A stretch of DNA of 64,000 nt from Branchiostoma lanceolatum (taxonomy: Eukaryota; Chordata; Leptocardii; Amphioxiformes; Branchiostomatidae). Below, one piece after another: positions 47,729 to 59,915 of this stretch. Position numbers and translations under genes: made by a program. Numbering within the stretch: the stretch's first letter is position 1; each line of letters opens with the position of its first letter. Location of the stretch: positions 7,751,383 through 7,815,382 of the forward strand of contig NC_089732.1 in NCBI RefSeq assembly GCF_035083965.1, written 5' to 3'. The notes under the pieces are model-generated. The model saw nothing but the letters and a program-made list of their open reading frames with translations. It was not told where the DNA came from and ran no database searches.

Positions 47729-48544
47729 CTTCTCTTTCTGCTCCTGAAAAGTAAGAAAGTCACAAGGCTTTAATTTCTTGTTTAAGTAACAATTTTGTAT
47801 TTTCGAACAGAACGCCACCTGTTTTGGTTGGCAACATGATCAAACTCTGACCAGGTCAATGCAACTTTATTGCGCGACAATTGTAACTGGTACAATCTAT
47901 GTCAACTTACGCACATGACAATTGAACTATTGCTAATAGGTAACAAGTGTAAACATGACTTGCACACCTAATCTTTGATCCAGCCTACAGCCTTCGTCAT
48001 GTAAGAATGACCCCACCATGTTTGGCAATGTCGTCGTTTCTTTACGTCTCAATGCCTGAAAGATCTGTTCATGTAGTGATTTTTAAAGAGCACATGTCAG
48101 CTATTTCCCTTTGCTGGAATGGCGGATTCTTGGATCAATGCATGTGTCCCTAGTGTATTGATTCATGATACGTCACTAATATTTAATTTCCGCTTTCTAG
48201 AACACCCCGTGAAGTTCACTGAGGGGTAATTAGAAAAAGATAGTGGCTTTCTTGGCAAGCTCCTAGAATCGAAAGTGAGGAAGATTTGTCCCACGTAATA
48301 ACCATGGCGGGTGCCTTTAAGCTTTGAATTCTCTCGTGGCGGCGTCAAACTAATTGCAACATGAATGAAACGTTAATTGTGCGTGAAGTGGTTCAAATTA
48401 GCATGGTAATTACCATGTAAACCAGTGTTACGGCTGGAGTGGGGAATTCGATATTGTCGATTTCAACCGTTAAACAAATATAACGTTACCATGTTTATAT
48501 ACCGGTACACGTTATGTAGAGTGGTATTTGTTTTATCGTATTGA

Positions 48545-48960
48545 TTATGACATTGTCGACGCAATACCTTGTATATACTATTATGGACATCTTATACGAT
48601 ATTTCCGCAAAGTAAAACGTTTTATCAAGTAGGCTAAATCCTTGGTTTTATCATGTAAACTACAGGACATTGTCGATACAAATGAACATAATTTGCTACA
48701 TTGTATATTCTATCATAAAGGTCTTAAGCTATATTTTGGCACACAAAGTCAAGTGCTCTGTATGACATTGTCGACAAAAACGACAATATTTTTTCTACAT
48801 TGCAAATTCTACCATAAAATTTCTATACGATATTTCCGCACACAAAGTCAAGTGCCCTGTATGACATTGTCGACACAAATGACCATATTTTTTTTACATT
48901 GTATATAGGTTTTATGCGATATTTCCACACCCAAGGTAAAGCGTTTCATAATGTCAACTA
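48545..48960. repeat. Tandem repeat, about 100 bp x 4
   Basis: GACATTGTCGA recurs at 48549, 48666, 48763 and 48863, followed by TACATTGTA-type and CGATATTTCCGCACAC words. Probably in the 5' leader intron of the ten-cysteine gene. Confidence 0.8.
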
Positions 48961-50200
48961 CCGTCGAAGAGAACTTCCATTCGAAATGTAAATTCTATTT
49001 TATCATAACCGACTTTATACAGCACTCAACGAAAATGCCGTTGGCTTTGTAGCGTTTGAAAAGGAAGGTCGCATTGGTATGAACTCTGCGAGGTATACTC
49101 AGAAACAATTTTCCAGGACGGCGCTTCTGTATGCTTAAGTTAAAACAGGAGGGATCATGACATTAGGAGTAAGTGCATTCACTGATCCTATATCATAAAA
49201 ACTGGCGTTTTGCATAATTCGCCGGACGTGGATGTTTTTAGGTCAAAGATAATGTTGTGTTTCCTGCTAGCCGACAAACCTCTGCAAAAAACTACCGACT
49301 GTAGCCTTTTTCTTTAGGTCGACCGCTGACATAACATTTGCAATCTGACATCTGGGGGATGAAATTCAAAACAGACTTCTTGAATTTCACACCCCGTTAA
49401 CAGATGAGGGCTTTGAAGAGCGTTTATGTAAGAATGTGTAGTAGATATTGTACTTCATAACTACTGCAGAATTGATATAATTGTGCTTGTACAATGCATA
49501 TCTGTAAAATCACAATATGATGTTGAAAATACAAGTGTCCTGATCACGCATTTCATCTTATATCGTTAAATTGTATTTCTCTTATCACTTGGGCCGAAAT
49601 CTACCGATCCAATTTTTTTCAGGATCGAAATCGGAAGAACACAATATTAGATTTAAACAAAAAATTCCTTAGGAACACTCATTTCAAAACTGTATATAAA
49701 AAATAGACCTTTTTTAAATTTTCTTTGAATTCACTACACGACCTTAATGTCAAACACGCGTCGCTAAGCTGTAACATCTGCTAAACGATTCAGCTAATAA
49801 CTTTCATTTTATGTATTGCCACAATAAAATCAAGAGCGATTTCTCGGTAATTACAATGTTGTGGTATGGAAATGACTACAAAAATGAATCCGTTGTCAGA
49901 ATCACAGAAAGCGAAGATATTCTATAGCTGTAAATGTACCTGTTGTATTATAGAATCAAAGGTGCACTCTTAAGGTCCAAGCAAAGTATCGCGATAACCG
50001 CCTTTGTAGCCTTCGTATATGGTTAGTTGATATTATTCGAATATTCTCAATGCATAGACTTTGAATGGCATCCCCTCCATAAGATAGGAAGAGAGTATTT
50101 TATTCCTATGTTTGTGCTTAACCTTCCTTTAAATACATTTTCACCACATCGTCACAGTCGTCTCCAGTTTTAAGTCTGTGAAAGAAAGAAAAATACTCAC

Positions 50201-50450
50201 CGGTGTCGCAAATGACTCCTTCGAGGAAAATTCTGCGCGTCTTCTGCGTCTCAAGTCGCCGACTGAAGTGACCGCGGTACTGAATAACCCTCCTTCAAAT
50301 CCTCGCCAACCTTTTCCAGCCGTCGCCAATCTCGTTTACTGTCGATGCATGTCATGAATCCTGACCGAAATGCATCATATTCCCCCCGGCGGGCGCCTTG
50401 TGCGCGGAGATAGGGTTCACTCAGCAATACTCCGCGGGCTGGAAAATGAT
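50201..50450 (-). other. Candidate non-coding first exon and promoter of the ten-cysteine gene
   Basis: The minus strand has a strong donor (GACACCG|GTGAGTATTT) at 50201 and a CpG-richer stretch to its right. The next suitable acceptor is TTACTTTTCAG before 47743, 15 bases upstream of the ATG. Exon start unknown. Confidence 0.35.
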
Positions 50451-50999
50451 GTGTCAACTTACCATGAGTCACGAGGGCCAGCGGGGTGCCATTGTTAAAG
50501 TCCGTATCAACCCGAACAGGTGGAAGGAAAGCTCCAGCTCGGTAATCAGCCCGTGTGTTGTAGCAGGGATGCCCTTTAATACCACCAACGCAACGACTAT
50601 GTAAGCCGGGGCTTCGTGTGGTGTGGGAACGCGAATGTGAAATAAGTGGAAGGTTTTCAGCAAGGAGAATAATGTTTCAATTTTTAATGCATTAAGTTTG
50701 ATATTCTTCTTGACAATGGGGGTTGCATGTAGAACAGAAATGTGACATGCTCGGTGAGCAGCACAGGTTTATCGCGGGCATTTATTTCAATTCTGATAAA
50801 CTGTCAAAAGCAATTATCGTGTGAGAGATGTCAGTGACACGAAAGTTATAACTTGCACGTTTGTTTTACATTTGGGACACTAGAGAAAAGATACAGATTT
50901 CCTGGTCTCCAAAACACATATGTCGTGACAGAAAATGGCCGTATATGATGAGTTACTAAGTGTTGGGGAATCATCATCTAGGAAAATGGTAGTGAAATA

Positions 51000-51190
51000 C
51001 TGCAAACGCCTTCGTGGTAGGAAGAAAATTTAAAATTCGCGGTGGTTACTAGTTCGCTGTTGTACCAAGGAGGTAGGCGGGCAAAAGACAGTCAAGCATT
51101 TTCGGGGTGGTTTTAAATTCGCAGTGTAGAGGTTATCACAAAAACAACAAACATGAACTGACACTGCGAAAATTGCAACATTCACAGTAA
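51000..51190. repeat. Inverted-repeat element family A, degraded copy
   Basis: Contains ATTCGCGGTGGTT, GGTGGTTTTAAATTCGCAG and a closing CACAGTAAT; degraded ends. Confidence 0.5.
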
Positions 51191-51886
51191 TCGTTTTGCA
51201 GTTGGCAATAAAAGAACAATTCATAGGCTAGAATCTTCAACTTTACAACAGGACGGCAATATGTTTAGTCAAGTTGAAAACCAATTTGAGATCAATTTCA
51301 AATCACCTTCGTCAGCAAGTCAGAAAAATCCGTTACACCCACTCGGCTCTCCATTGGTGCGTGCGTCATACGTCACGTGACCCACATCTTCACGGTTATT
51401 TTCTTACAGCGTGCGTAATTTGACCTTCACGAAGAGCCTCTTCACGGTCAGAATCAATGCGCGAAACTGTCATTCAATAGTCTGTTATTGCTTCTTCAAC
51501 GGCTTTCAGCTTACTAGTAATGCCGTCGCTTTTGCGTGGCTTCTTCAAAGGGATCCATGCTGAGATGTAGTTCTTAAGGCTTACAGCAACGGTGTCTTCG
51601 AAGTGGCCTTCAAGTGGTTTCGTTGAGCTCTTGACGATGATTGAATTCGTGTGCCGAATTTTGAGGCATGAGATTGTCAAAAGGAAGGCACACTCGGGCT
51701 GTTTGCAGTGAAGGGGAGTCAGTTTTCATGCACGTCAATTTTGTCGGCAAATTGGTGAGAAATAGTCCTGTCTATGAGAAGTGGTGGTAAATATGAGCCT
51801 TGGGGCGAGTGTTATGGATCATCATTTGTGGTAGATACGAACACACTGAAGCGTCACGTAGAGAGTTTGGGGGGACTGTGAAACGC

Positions 51887-52105
51887 CTTTCCTGCCGTAT
51901 CCGCTAGAAGTTCTTGCCGTACCCGGTAATTCTTGTCGTATCCGAACGTTTGCCTTGACATCGGCTGTATAAGACTGTGTGCCTTTGCCGTCGTGCGATG
52001 TTCGCCATTGGATGCGGTACAATTAAGGGACAGAGTACGGCAAGATTTACCGGGTACGTCAAGAATTTCTAGCGGGTACCGCAAGAATAACCGGGTACAA
52101 GAGAG
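51887..52105. repeat. Large imperfect hairpin of GGGTACGGCAAGAA words
   Basis: Arms of about 55-60 bases (51887-51943 and 52034-52098) share TACCGGGTACG.CAAGAA and TTCTAGCGG.TAC with their reverse complements; spacer about 90 bases. Confidence 0.75.
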
Positions 52106-53091
52106 GAGTTTCAAGTATGGGGATGCGTCGTGGATTTCTTTTGTGAGGGGGGGGGGGCGGTCTTAAGCAATGCTTTCAAAGAAGCGACCATCGACCGGGG
52201 TCTACGACAATCCTTTCCGTCACAAGACCCTCGTGCGACACATCCACGACTGTCTCCCAAAATGCCCTGTCATATGACGAATGTGACCGGGCTGGGAAGA
52301 AGTCGACGTGGCTCAATCGATAACCGTTTCGGAAAGGACGTAACATGGTGAATAATTGAAGGGACCTGAATCTGTTTTCATCACACAGAAGACTCCCTCC
52401 AGGCATCCTAAAGCCGGGATTCTGCTCCGTCAAGTATGCAAATACCACGACCCTGGCGGTAACTGTAAAGAATACAAATAGTGACTACTTTGCAGGCTTT
52501 CGTGGAGCGAGCACTGAAAGTACATGTAACGTTAGGGATTGCAATTTTGATTGGCTTGTTTGTGTTCGCTCTTGTTGTTCACGTTTGAAGATTGTTGTTT
52601 TTAAATTTTACTTTCAGGAATAAACTATAAGAGAAATTGTAAATCTGACGGAAGTTTAGCGATTACCCTTGTCTGACTTTGTATATTTCGGCTCAGACCC
52701 ACAAACACAAATCATAAATCAGTCATCAGTCTTTTAGGTGTTTCGTGCACAAGCCAAACAACACTATTCTAGCATTCACCACATAAAGCAAGATGTAAAC
52801 CATTTAAAGCAAGATGTAAACAGTTATATATGTGCTTTGCTTAGCTTAGCTTACGTAGCGTGTATGTGCTTTACCTACAACACTACATTCCTGACTGAGT
52901 CATATTTAAGAAAACTGAGTCAGAATAACATGCAGAAGCTGTCTGATTCCCATAGGGGGCGTTGATAAGATGCTAGCATGGCAGTGCGGCAGTGGGTCAT
53001 GTCCTTGGTGCTGAAGGACCGGTTCCATAATGCTACGGAAGGAGGTTCCGATGTCAACCGTGCACTCTAAAAAATGCGTTTTACAGTTGTT

Positions 53092-54052
53092 ACTCAGTTG
53101 GGTTAAGGCGGCCCAGGAAGTATTATTCCATACATATCAATACATATCCTGTATCTTTCGATAGCCTTGTCGCACCACGATGAAACTTCACACAATTTTA
53201 GAACTACTTAAAACGCATTGAATAAATTATACTTTAGTTTTTCTACAGCTAGATTTTGGGTTAGAAATACACATTTTGGTTAAAAATAGCTGTGTTTTTC
53301 ATGGGTTTACGCGCGCAGGCGGTAACACCAACTTTTATTATGATATTTTACAAGATGAGAGCTAACCTCATACAAATCATTTTTGTCCGAGGCTATTTTG
53401 TTTAAAATGACGATGAAATTATTTTTTTGGGTGAAAAACATCAGAAACCACTATTTTTGGGTCATATTTTGTTAAAAATTCGCCCCAGTTTAAAAAAAAT
53501 CAAAATCTATGCAAAATAGCCCCGGACAATTTTGATAAGAAAGCTATAATGAAGAATATTTGATTACTCCAAAGATCAAGTCTGTTGTTTTGAGCCGCGC
53601 GTAATGCCGTAAAAGTCATAAACCGATCTCACACACGCAGCTCGTTGTCTCCTGCGAAATCCAACACCTGTGACGTAACGACCGTTCCCTTCGAACACCA
53701 TATCGAACATATAGAACCCCCTGTTCGATTTGGAACACCTCCGTCAAAACAGCGCTAGTAGGACTCGGTGCGGCACATGTTCGTGGAGGAGACCTTCCAA
53801 ACCATTTGATTGAAACATTTAGAATGTAATACAATCCAAATCATGGCCTATAAAACAATTTTGTACATATAACGTTACGTACACCTGAGATATATATGAT
53901 TGGGCAGTGGAATAGACCTTGCGCCCCCCGAATTGCTCTGTAGTGGAACATTTCGAACCGTGTTCGAGTTCGGCCGAGCCGCGCGCTGGCCAGGCGCGCA
54001 GCCGAACTCGAACACGAATTTTAGAGCCTGGGCTGCCTTAACCCAACAGAGT
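53092..54052. mobile_element. Non-autonomous inverted-repeat DNA element (961 bp), absent from the paralogous site
   Basis: 26-base ends ACTCAGTTGGGTTAAGGCGG... and its near complement ...GCCTTAACCCAACAGAGT. An internal hairpin GTGTTCGAGTTCGGC ... GCCGAACTCGAACAC sits near the right end. The matching position downstream of the second lipid-carrier gene (about 57806-57830) runs straight through without it. Superfamily not determined. Confidence 0.82.
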
Positions 54053-54110
54053 ATACCTATCCAATTAAATCTTCTTAACGTGTGACAACTATCCAAACAT
54101 ATTCAGATGC

Positions 54111-54116
54111 TTTATT
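54111..54116 (-). terminator. Polyadenylation signal of lipid-carrier gene A
   Basis: Minus-strand AATAAA in the conserved context ATGCTTTATTCA (plus strand), 87 bases past the stop; the same signal is kept in gene B. Confidence 0.6.
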
Positions 54117-54202
54117 CAAAGCAAATCACTACAACAATCTAAGCAAAGTCGAAGACTCCGGGAGCTTGTCTGGCCCACAGGGTTCAACGTCCTCTCGGAC
54201 GT

Positions 54203-55646
54203 CTAGCAGCGCTTGGTGGTTACCCAGCCCTCGAGATCATCACCGACTTTGATATCCTACAAAAAAAAGGAATAGATTATCTATTTTAGCCATGTGTTTG
54301 CTGAAAATTTCAAAATTTGTGAAGTTGAAAACCCTACCCGAGCTAAATTCATAGAAAAGGTCCATTGTTTGTACAGAGCACTCACTGTGCGGATGGTGTC
54401 GTCATCAACAAAATGGCGGCTGACGCGCACGGGAGTTCCCGACCCATCATGGTCAGGGAACACGGACACCAGGTTGTCTCCCTCTATGGTGTAAGTCACC
54501 TGAAGGATAGGATGACGGAAGTAAGAAAGAAATTGAAGATATCAGACCTCAGTGACATATGAAGAGGTTTTTTTGTGAATTTTTTAATGCCGTAGCCCTA
54601 CCCATCACATGTGTTAGTGAGCCTTCCTTTCCTCATACGGGGTCATTCGTCGTCATTCTATGGCGGTCGGCTGACCAGCTGTGCATGGACTCTACATTCA
54701 GAAAGGGGGTGTCGGCCTGTAATGCTACAATACCTGAAAATACTGCTAGGGGGACAAAATCGCCATGTTTCCTGGGGGGGGGGGTCAATAAGTACTCGCA
54801 TACCAAAATTCATACAAATCCATCAAAATGATCTATGAGTTATAGGTGCAAACACACATAGACAACCAAAAACAATACCCCCACGGGCCGTCGGGGGTGA
54901 ACCTCCTTCAAGAAGGTAGTTACATGTATAACTGTAAACAAATGTAATCCCAGACAAAGCGATGACCACCTGGCTTACCAAACTAAAATCCTGTGGTACA
55001 CACTCTTGTCTTTCCATCCATGTCACGATACAGAAACCTACTATTATCGACTTAGAATCTTTTCCTCACCTTTCTCTTCCTGCCAGACAATCGATCGTCG
55101 TCATCGCTCTCCACTCCCAAGGTGAAAGTCTTCTCACGTACTTCCCCCATGAGCTCCACCTTAGAGGTGTACTTGTCCCCTGACAGAGAAGCACTGACGG
55201 GGAAAGTCCCCGTCTGTAACTTTTGAAACTTCTCGGCTGGAACTCCTGCAAGGATACAACACACCAGCACATGTCACAGTGAAGAGGACTTGAAACGATT
55301 GTAGGATCAGTGTCTTTTGTTCCGTTGGACAAGATTTGTTTAATACATCTAGAGACCATGTGTTTTGGTTCGAAGGGCAGTAGCAGGAAAGTTTAACTGG
55401 AGTCGAAGCTCGGCTTTTTCCAGATTTGGTAAGTAGACATGTTTAGGTCTCCAAGACATTGAAATACTGATAAGTGTATTTTGGAGCCTTTCCTTATGTG
55501 ATTTTCAGGCACTAGCCTTATTTGGTGGCCCCTCCCCTCATACATAAAAGTTAACACGTACCAAATTTCTCCATGATCTGTTGGTAGTTGTCAGAATGTT
55601 TGTCGTGCTTCCATGTACCGCAAGATTTCTCCACAGGAAAAGGCAT
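54203..55646 (-). CDS. Intracellular fatty-acid-binding protein (iLBP), paralogue A
   Basis: Cytosolic beta-barrel carrier of fatty acids or related lipids. Four coding exons: 55562-55646, 55070-55245, 54386-54499, 54203-54256; 142 aa. The exon count, intron phases (1, 0, 0) and exon sizes match the very conserved iLBP gene plan. Motifs: N-terminal CGTWK (9-13), NYQQIMEKFGV, the TFTLGVE strand, KVTYTIEGDNLVSVF. An acidic insert (ESDDDD) enlarges the hairpin before GRKRKV. The C-terminus (LEGWVTTKRC) lacks the R-x-Y that binds the fatty-acid carboxylate in many members, so ligand or binding mode may differ. It has a tandem paralogue at 57964-59915, including matching introns. Confidence 0.88.
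54700..54860 (+). repeat. Dispersed repeat family C, copy 3
   Basis: ACTGCTAGGGGGA, then CATACCAAAATTCATACAAA and AAACACACATAGACAACC, in intron 2 of lipid-carrier gene A. The paralogous intron has the same insertion (58480-58640), so it predates the duplication. Confidence 0.55.
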
Positions 55647-57877
55647 CTTGTTGGGTCTTTTTGGCTTCTCAGGCGAGAGAGAACGTGAAGAAGGTCTGGT
55701 CTGGTGTAGGTGTGCTCAGGTGTGTGAAAACGCTGGCGTTGCACTATGTAGTGATCGAGAGATATCAAAATATGGGCCAACACGCCAAATATGGACATGC
55801 GTGCACAGACGACCGCTAGGTCGAAAAGGATGGTAATGATTAACTTCTCCGTCTACCCTCTTGTCCTAAAGACCACACCAACCTACTTTTATGGATGACA
55901 TCAGTGCGCGCATCGATTTTAGTCTGTTCTCCGAAAAAAATCACCTCCGGATCCTTCGAAACTCCATGGAACTCCCGAACTTGCTGACTCAAAAACGAAA
56001 GACCAACATTGTGCCAGCTCGTCGCAAAACTCGTTATGCACTACGTCAGCATCAAAGTCCACATGACAACTGGGGGCGTGGATTGGTATACCATCGACGT
56101 TGGCGAGGGGGATGTTACGTTTGATGTTACTGTGCCGTAATTCAACAGACTCAAAAGCATTTTAGCTAGCCTAGTAGCGAAATGACATATATATCAGGGC
56201 CCGTAGGAAAATACGTGTTCGTCATCTATCTAAAGCCGTAAGAAATAGGAACGTAGACCGAGATACGTAGACCAGCGTTAATGAAGCTGACAGGCCGTCA
56301 AGTTGACACTGTGCTTCTAAACTCAATCGCAAGAGGGCGCTGCTGCGTTGTCTCTTTATTGGGTTCCCAACATAAACTGTATCAACACTCCTCTGTGCTG
56401 CCTGGCCTGCTTCACCTCTGTACCGTATGATTCATGAGTCCACGGTAACACAAAGATGTTTTTTTACAGCTGCTATGTTGTTCACAACTATACTTAACGC
56501 TTCGCCAAAAAACACTTACTCAAGCTTATTTTGTTTAAGCCAATACGTAACGTTGAACCAGGCGCCTTCCGCTGCCCTTGGTGCTGAAGAATTTCCGGGA
56601 CAGTAAGGCAGATCGGGGGAGAAACTATGGTTTCGTGGACTGCCAAGCTTCCTGAAATGTAAACATGTTAGCCATGCCATTTGGCATCAAGGTTCGTATC
56701 TGTCGTATTCACCCATGGCTTTCTGAGATGTCGCGTACGGTCCGGAGGTGCAACGGGCGGTGCCCACTGCACGGTGTGCGCTTGTAGTTGTACAGAGGCG
56801 GTCAACATCAACATCTGTAAATGTTCTAAGGATTACCACTTAGATCATGTCGAGGGATCATCTCTAATCCTAGGTTTTGATGAAACACCAATTGTACACT
56901 AAGATGGTTTGTTCTGTTGTGTCCTAACGCGACCTAGCCTTCTTGACTGCCTCATGAAACATTTACTGCAGTTTTTGTCTACATCGCTAGCTGGCACTAA
57001 TGCATTGTCCATCGCAAAGTGAACCATGGCCTTCTGGCCAGTGAAACCTGGTTTCATCATGGGATTAGTTTGGTCTATACTCCTTGGTTTGTAAATTGTA
57101 CGACTTCCTCTTTGTTTCGGTGAAATCTTCCGCGTTTTGAATTAAGGTGGTTTCATTAATCCCGAGCAAGTGCACGTGATACGTGACAAGGGGAGAAGAC
57201 CCGAGTTTAATGAGGATAACATTTGCGGGGAGATATTGATGATAACCTTTGCGAGGGGATGTTGGTTAAGCATGAAGTATAAGTATCTTTGTGTTTACAG
57301 ATTTTGTAGAATTTGCTTTCTGAAATAAAAAGTAAATGGTGAAGTTAAAGGTAAAACATCGCAGGAGTTTTTTCAGTGATTGGCCTTTGTCTTTTGTGTA
57401 TAGTTTGAATCAGGCCGACAAACACAAATCGTAAGAATCAATTCACTAGTTTTTGGGGTGGTTGGTGCGCAAAACAAAATAACCAAAGCACACACCATGG
57501 GAAGAAAGACGTAAGCAGTTTAATATGTGATCCGCTTAGAGTACATAGGGTGTGTTAGGAACTATTTCATAGCACAAGTCGTCGCATTCCGCTAGGGGCG
57601 CTGATAAGATACTAACATGGCTGTGCGGGTGTGGGCGACGTCCTTGGTGCCGAAAACCAGGTTTTGGAATGCTACACGGGGGTTCCACTGCACTCTGACT
57701 GTGAGACGTGCGTTTTTAGCCTGGAGCCTGGAGTTCTTGGCGGGGTGCGGATCGAGCTTGGGTAGCGGAATAAAGCTAAGAAGGCTGGACTCCAGGCTAG
57801 TGCGTTTTACTGTTGTTATTTTTATCCATTAAAATGCCGATTAGCGTGTAACAACTAGCGATACATACTCATATGCT
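55647..57877. other. Spacer between the tandem lipid-carrier genes
   Basis: Upstream flank of gene A (to about 55835, duplicated at 59916-60080), then unassigned sequence, then a downstream block (about 57410-57690) matching 52700-53060. ORFs here have no recognisable domain. Confidence 0.5.
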
Positions 57878-57882
57878 TTATT
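57877..57882 (-). terminator. Polyadenylation signal of lipid-carrier gene B
   Basis: Minus-strand AATAAA, 82 bases past the stop, in the same ATGCTTTATTCA context as gene A. Confidence 0.6.
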
Positions 57883-57963
57883 CAGAACAAAACACTAAAA
57901 AAATCTAAGCAAAGCCGACTGGCGGCTTTTCTGGTCCGCAGGGGTCAACATCCTCTCGGACGT

Positions 57964-59915
57964 CTAGCAGCGTTTGGCGGTTGTCCAGCCTTCGAGATCA
58001 CCAACTTTGATATCCTACAAATAAAGGAATAAATGATCTGTATTAGCCATTTGTTTGTTGAAAATTTCAAAATTTGTGAAGGTGACAACTCTGCCCGAGC
58101 TAAACCAGTAAAAAGGCGTTTGTAGTCTTTAAAACACTCACTGTGTGGAGGGTGTCGTCATCAACAAAATGGCGGCTGACGCGGATGGAAGTTCCCGACC
58201 CATCATGATCAGGGTACACGGACACCAGGTTGTCTCCCTCAATGGTGTACGTTACCTGAATAATAGGATAACAGAAGTAAGATGAAATCGAAGATCTCAT
58301 ACCTCAGTAATAAGATTTTTTTTCGTAGCCGTAGCTATCACAGGTGTTGGTGATTCTCCCCTTCCTTCTTCCCTTAATCAACCTCATATGATTCTCATAA
58401 GGGGTCATTCGTCGTCATTCTATGGCGGTCGGCTGACCAGTTGTGCATGGACCATACCACTGTACTTTCAGGAAGGGGGTGTCTGCCTGTAATGCTGCAA
58501 TACCAGAAAATACTGCTAGGGGGACCAAAATCGCCCTGTTTTTTTACCGCAATAAGTACTCGAACACCAAAATTCATACAAATCCATCAAAATGATCTAG
58601 GAGTTATAGGTGTAAACACACATAGACAACCAAAAACAATACCCACACGCGCCGTCGGAGGTGAACGTCCTCCAAGAAGGCAGTTACAAGTGTAAACAAA
58701 TGTAATCCTGGACAAAGCGATAGCCACCTGGTTTACTATAAACTAATAGTTTGTACACAGGTGTCTTTCCATGCATGTCACGACACAGAAACCTACTATT
58801 ATCGACTTAGAATCTGTTCCTCACCTTTCTCTTCCTGCCAACAGTTGGGTCGTCTTCCTCGCCCTCCACTCCCAAGGTGAAAGTGTCCTCATGTACTTTT
58901 CCCATGAACTCCACCTTAGCCGTGTACTTGTCCCCTGAGAGAGAAGCATTGACGGGGAACGTCGACTCCTGTAACGTTTTAAACATCTCGGCTGGGACGC
59001 CTGCAAGGATACAACACACGAGTACATGTCACAGTGAAGAGGACGTGAAACGATTAGGGTCATTGTCTTTAAGTTCGTTGGGTAAGATTTGTTTGATACA
59101 TCTAAAGACCATGACACACATGTGCACCTTTCTTCGCTGCATCAGGTACTTCAAGTTGCGTCTGGTCTGCAAATCCTGAACCCAGTGACATGTAGGCCAC
59201 ACTTCTTTACTATTTTGTCCGTGACGTCGACCTTGCAATGCCTACAACAATCGTATTGTACTACTGATATACTAGTAGACCATAGCTTCTAACAGCATCC
59301 TACTTGAAACAGCGCTTTTTCTCCAAAGACCCAACAAAATTTGTGTCACTATTGTACAGTACAATTATCCAAAGAAAAAAGAGCCTAATATCAGCGAGAG
59401 GTTGTTCCCATTGTTTTACTGCTGTACCTGTTTCAACCACAAACTTCAAACACCGCGAAAATCGCCTTTCGCCTCCTGCCGTGAAATCAAGTCCCGCGCA
59501 CATAAATGAATTTAGAGTATACAGATTACGGCTAATCAATATGTCACTAATTATTCGCTATTCCAGAAAACTCGAGAAGGGGGGTGAAATCGCCAACAAA
59601 AATCTGAGGATACAGTGTGTTTCAGTGCAGCGAGCACATGGATTGTTAAGCAAACAAATCAACAGTGATTTCAACAGGGAGAGTATGATTTTTAGTACTT
59701 GACCCTCACTGTAGGATGCCATTCCCAGGTAAAATCTTGAACGTATTTTCTTAACAACATCGGTGGCCTAGACCGTGAAACAGCCTTTCGTAACAAGAAA
59801 TCAACTTCATATATAAAAATGTACACGTACCAAGTTTCTCCATGATCTGTTGGTAGTTGTCGGAATTAGCGTTGTGCTTCCATGATCCGCAGGATTTCTC
59901 CACAGGAAAAGGCAT
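57964..59915 (-). CDS. Intracellular fatty-acid-binding protein (iLBP), paralogue B
   Basis: Tandem duplicate of the gene at 54203-55646, same four-exon plan: 59831-59915, 58825-59000, 58142-58255, 57964-58014; 141 aa. It keeps the N-terminus MPFPVEKSCGSWKH, the strand TFTLGVE, KVTYTIEGDNLVSVYPDHDG and ending GWTTAKRC; GTWK has become GSWK and one Asp is lost in the last exon. Acidic insert EGEEDD replaces ESDDDD. All splice sites and the frame are intact, so both copies look functional. Intron 1 is longer than in A and contains a fragment of inverted-repeat family A (about 59430-59520). Like A, it lacks the usual C-terminal R-x-Y. Confidence 0.88.
58480..58640 (+). repeat. Dispersed repeat family C, copy 4
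   Basis: Paralogous copy of the 54700-54860 element in intron 2 of gene B. Confidence 0.55.

Larger units (their letters stand above)
47744..53091. other. Gene-poor interval between the ten-cysteine gene and the lipid-carrier duplication
   Basis: Other than the repeats and possible leader exon listed separately, I support no gene here. ORFs at 50398-50604, 51854-52166 and 52176-52448 lack recognisable domains. Confidence 0.45.

Noticed and set aside
52176-52448. 90-residue minus-strand ORF
   Set aside because: No recognisable domain, no splice partners, overlaps another open frame on the opposite strand.
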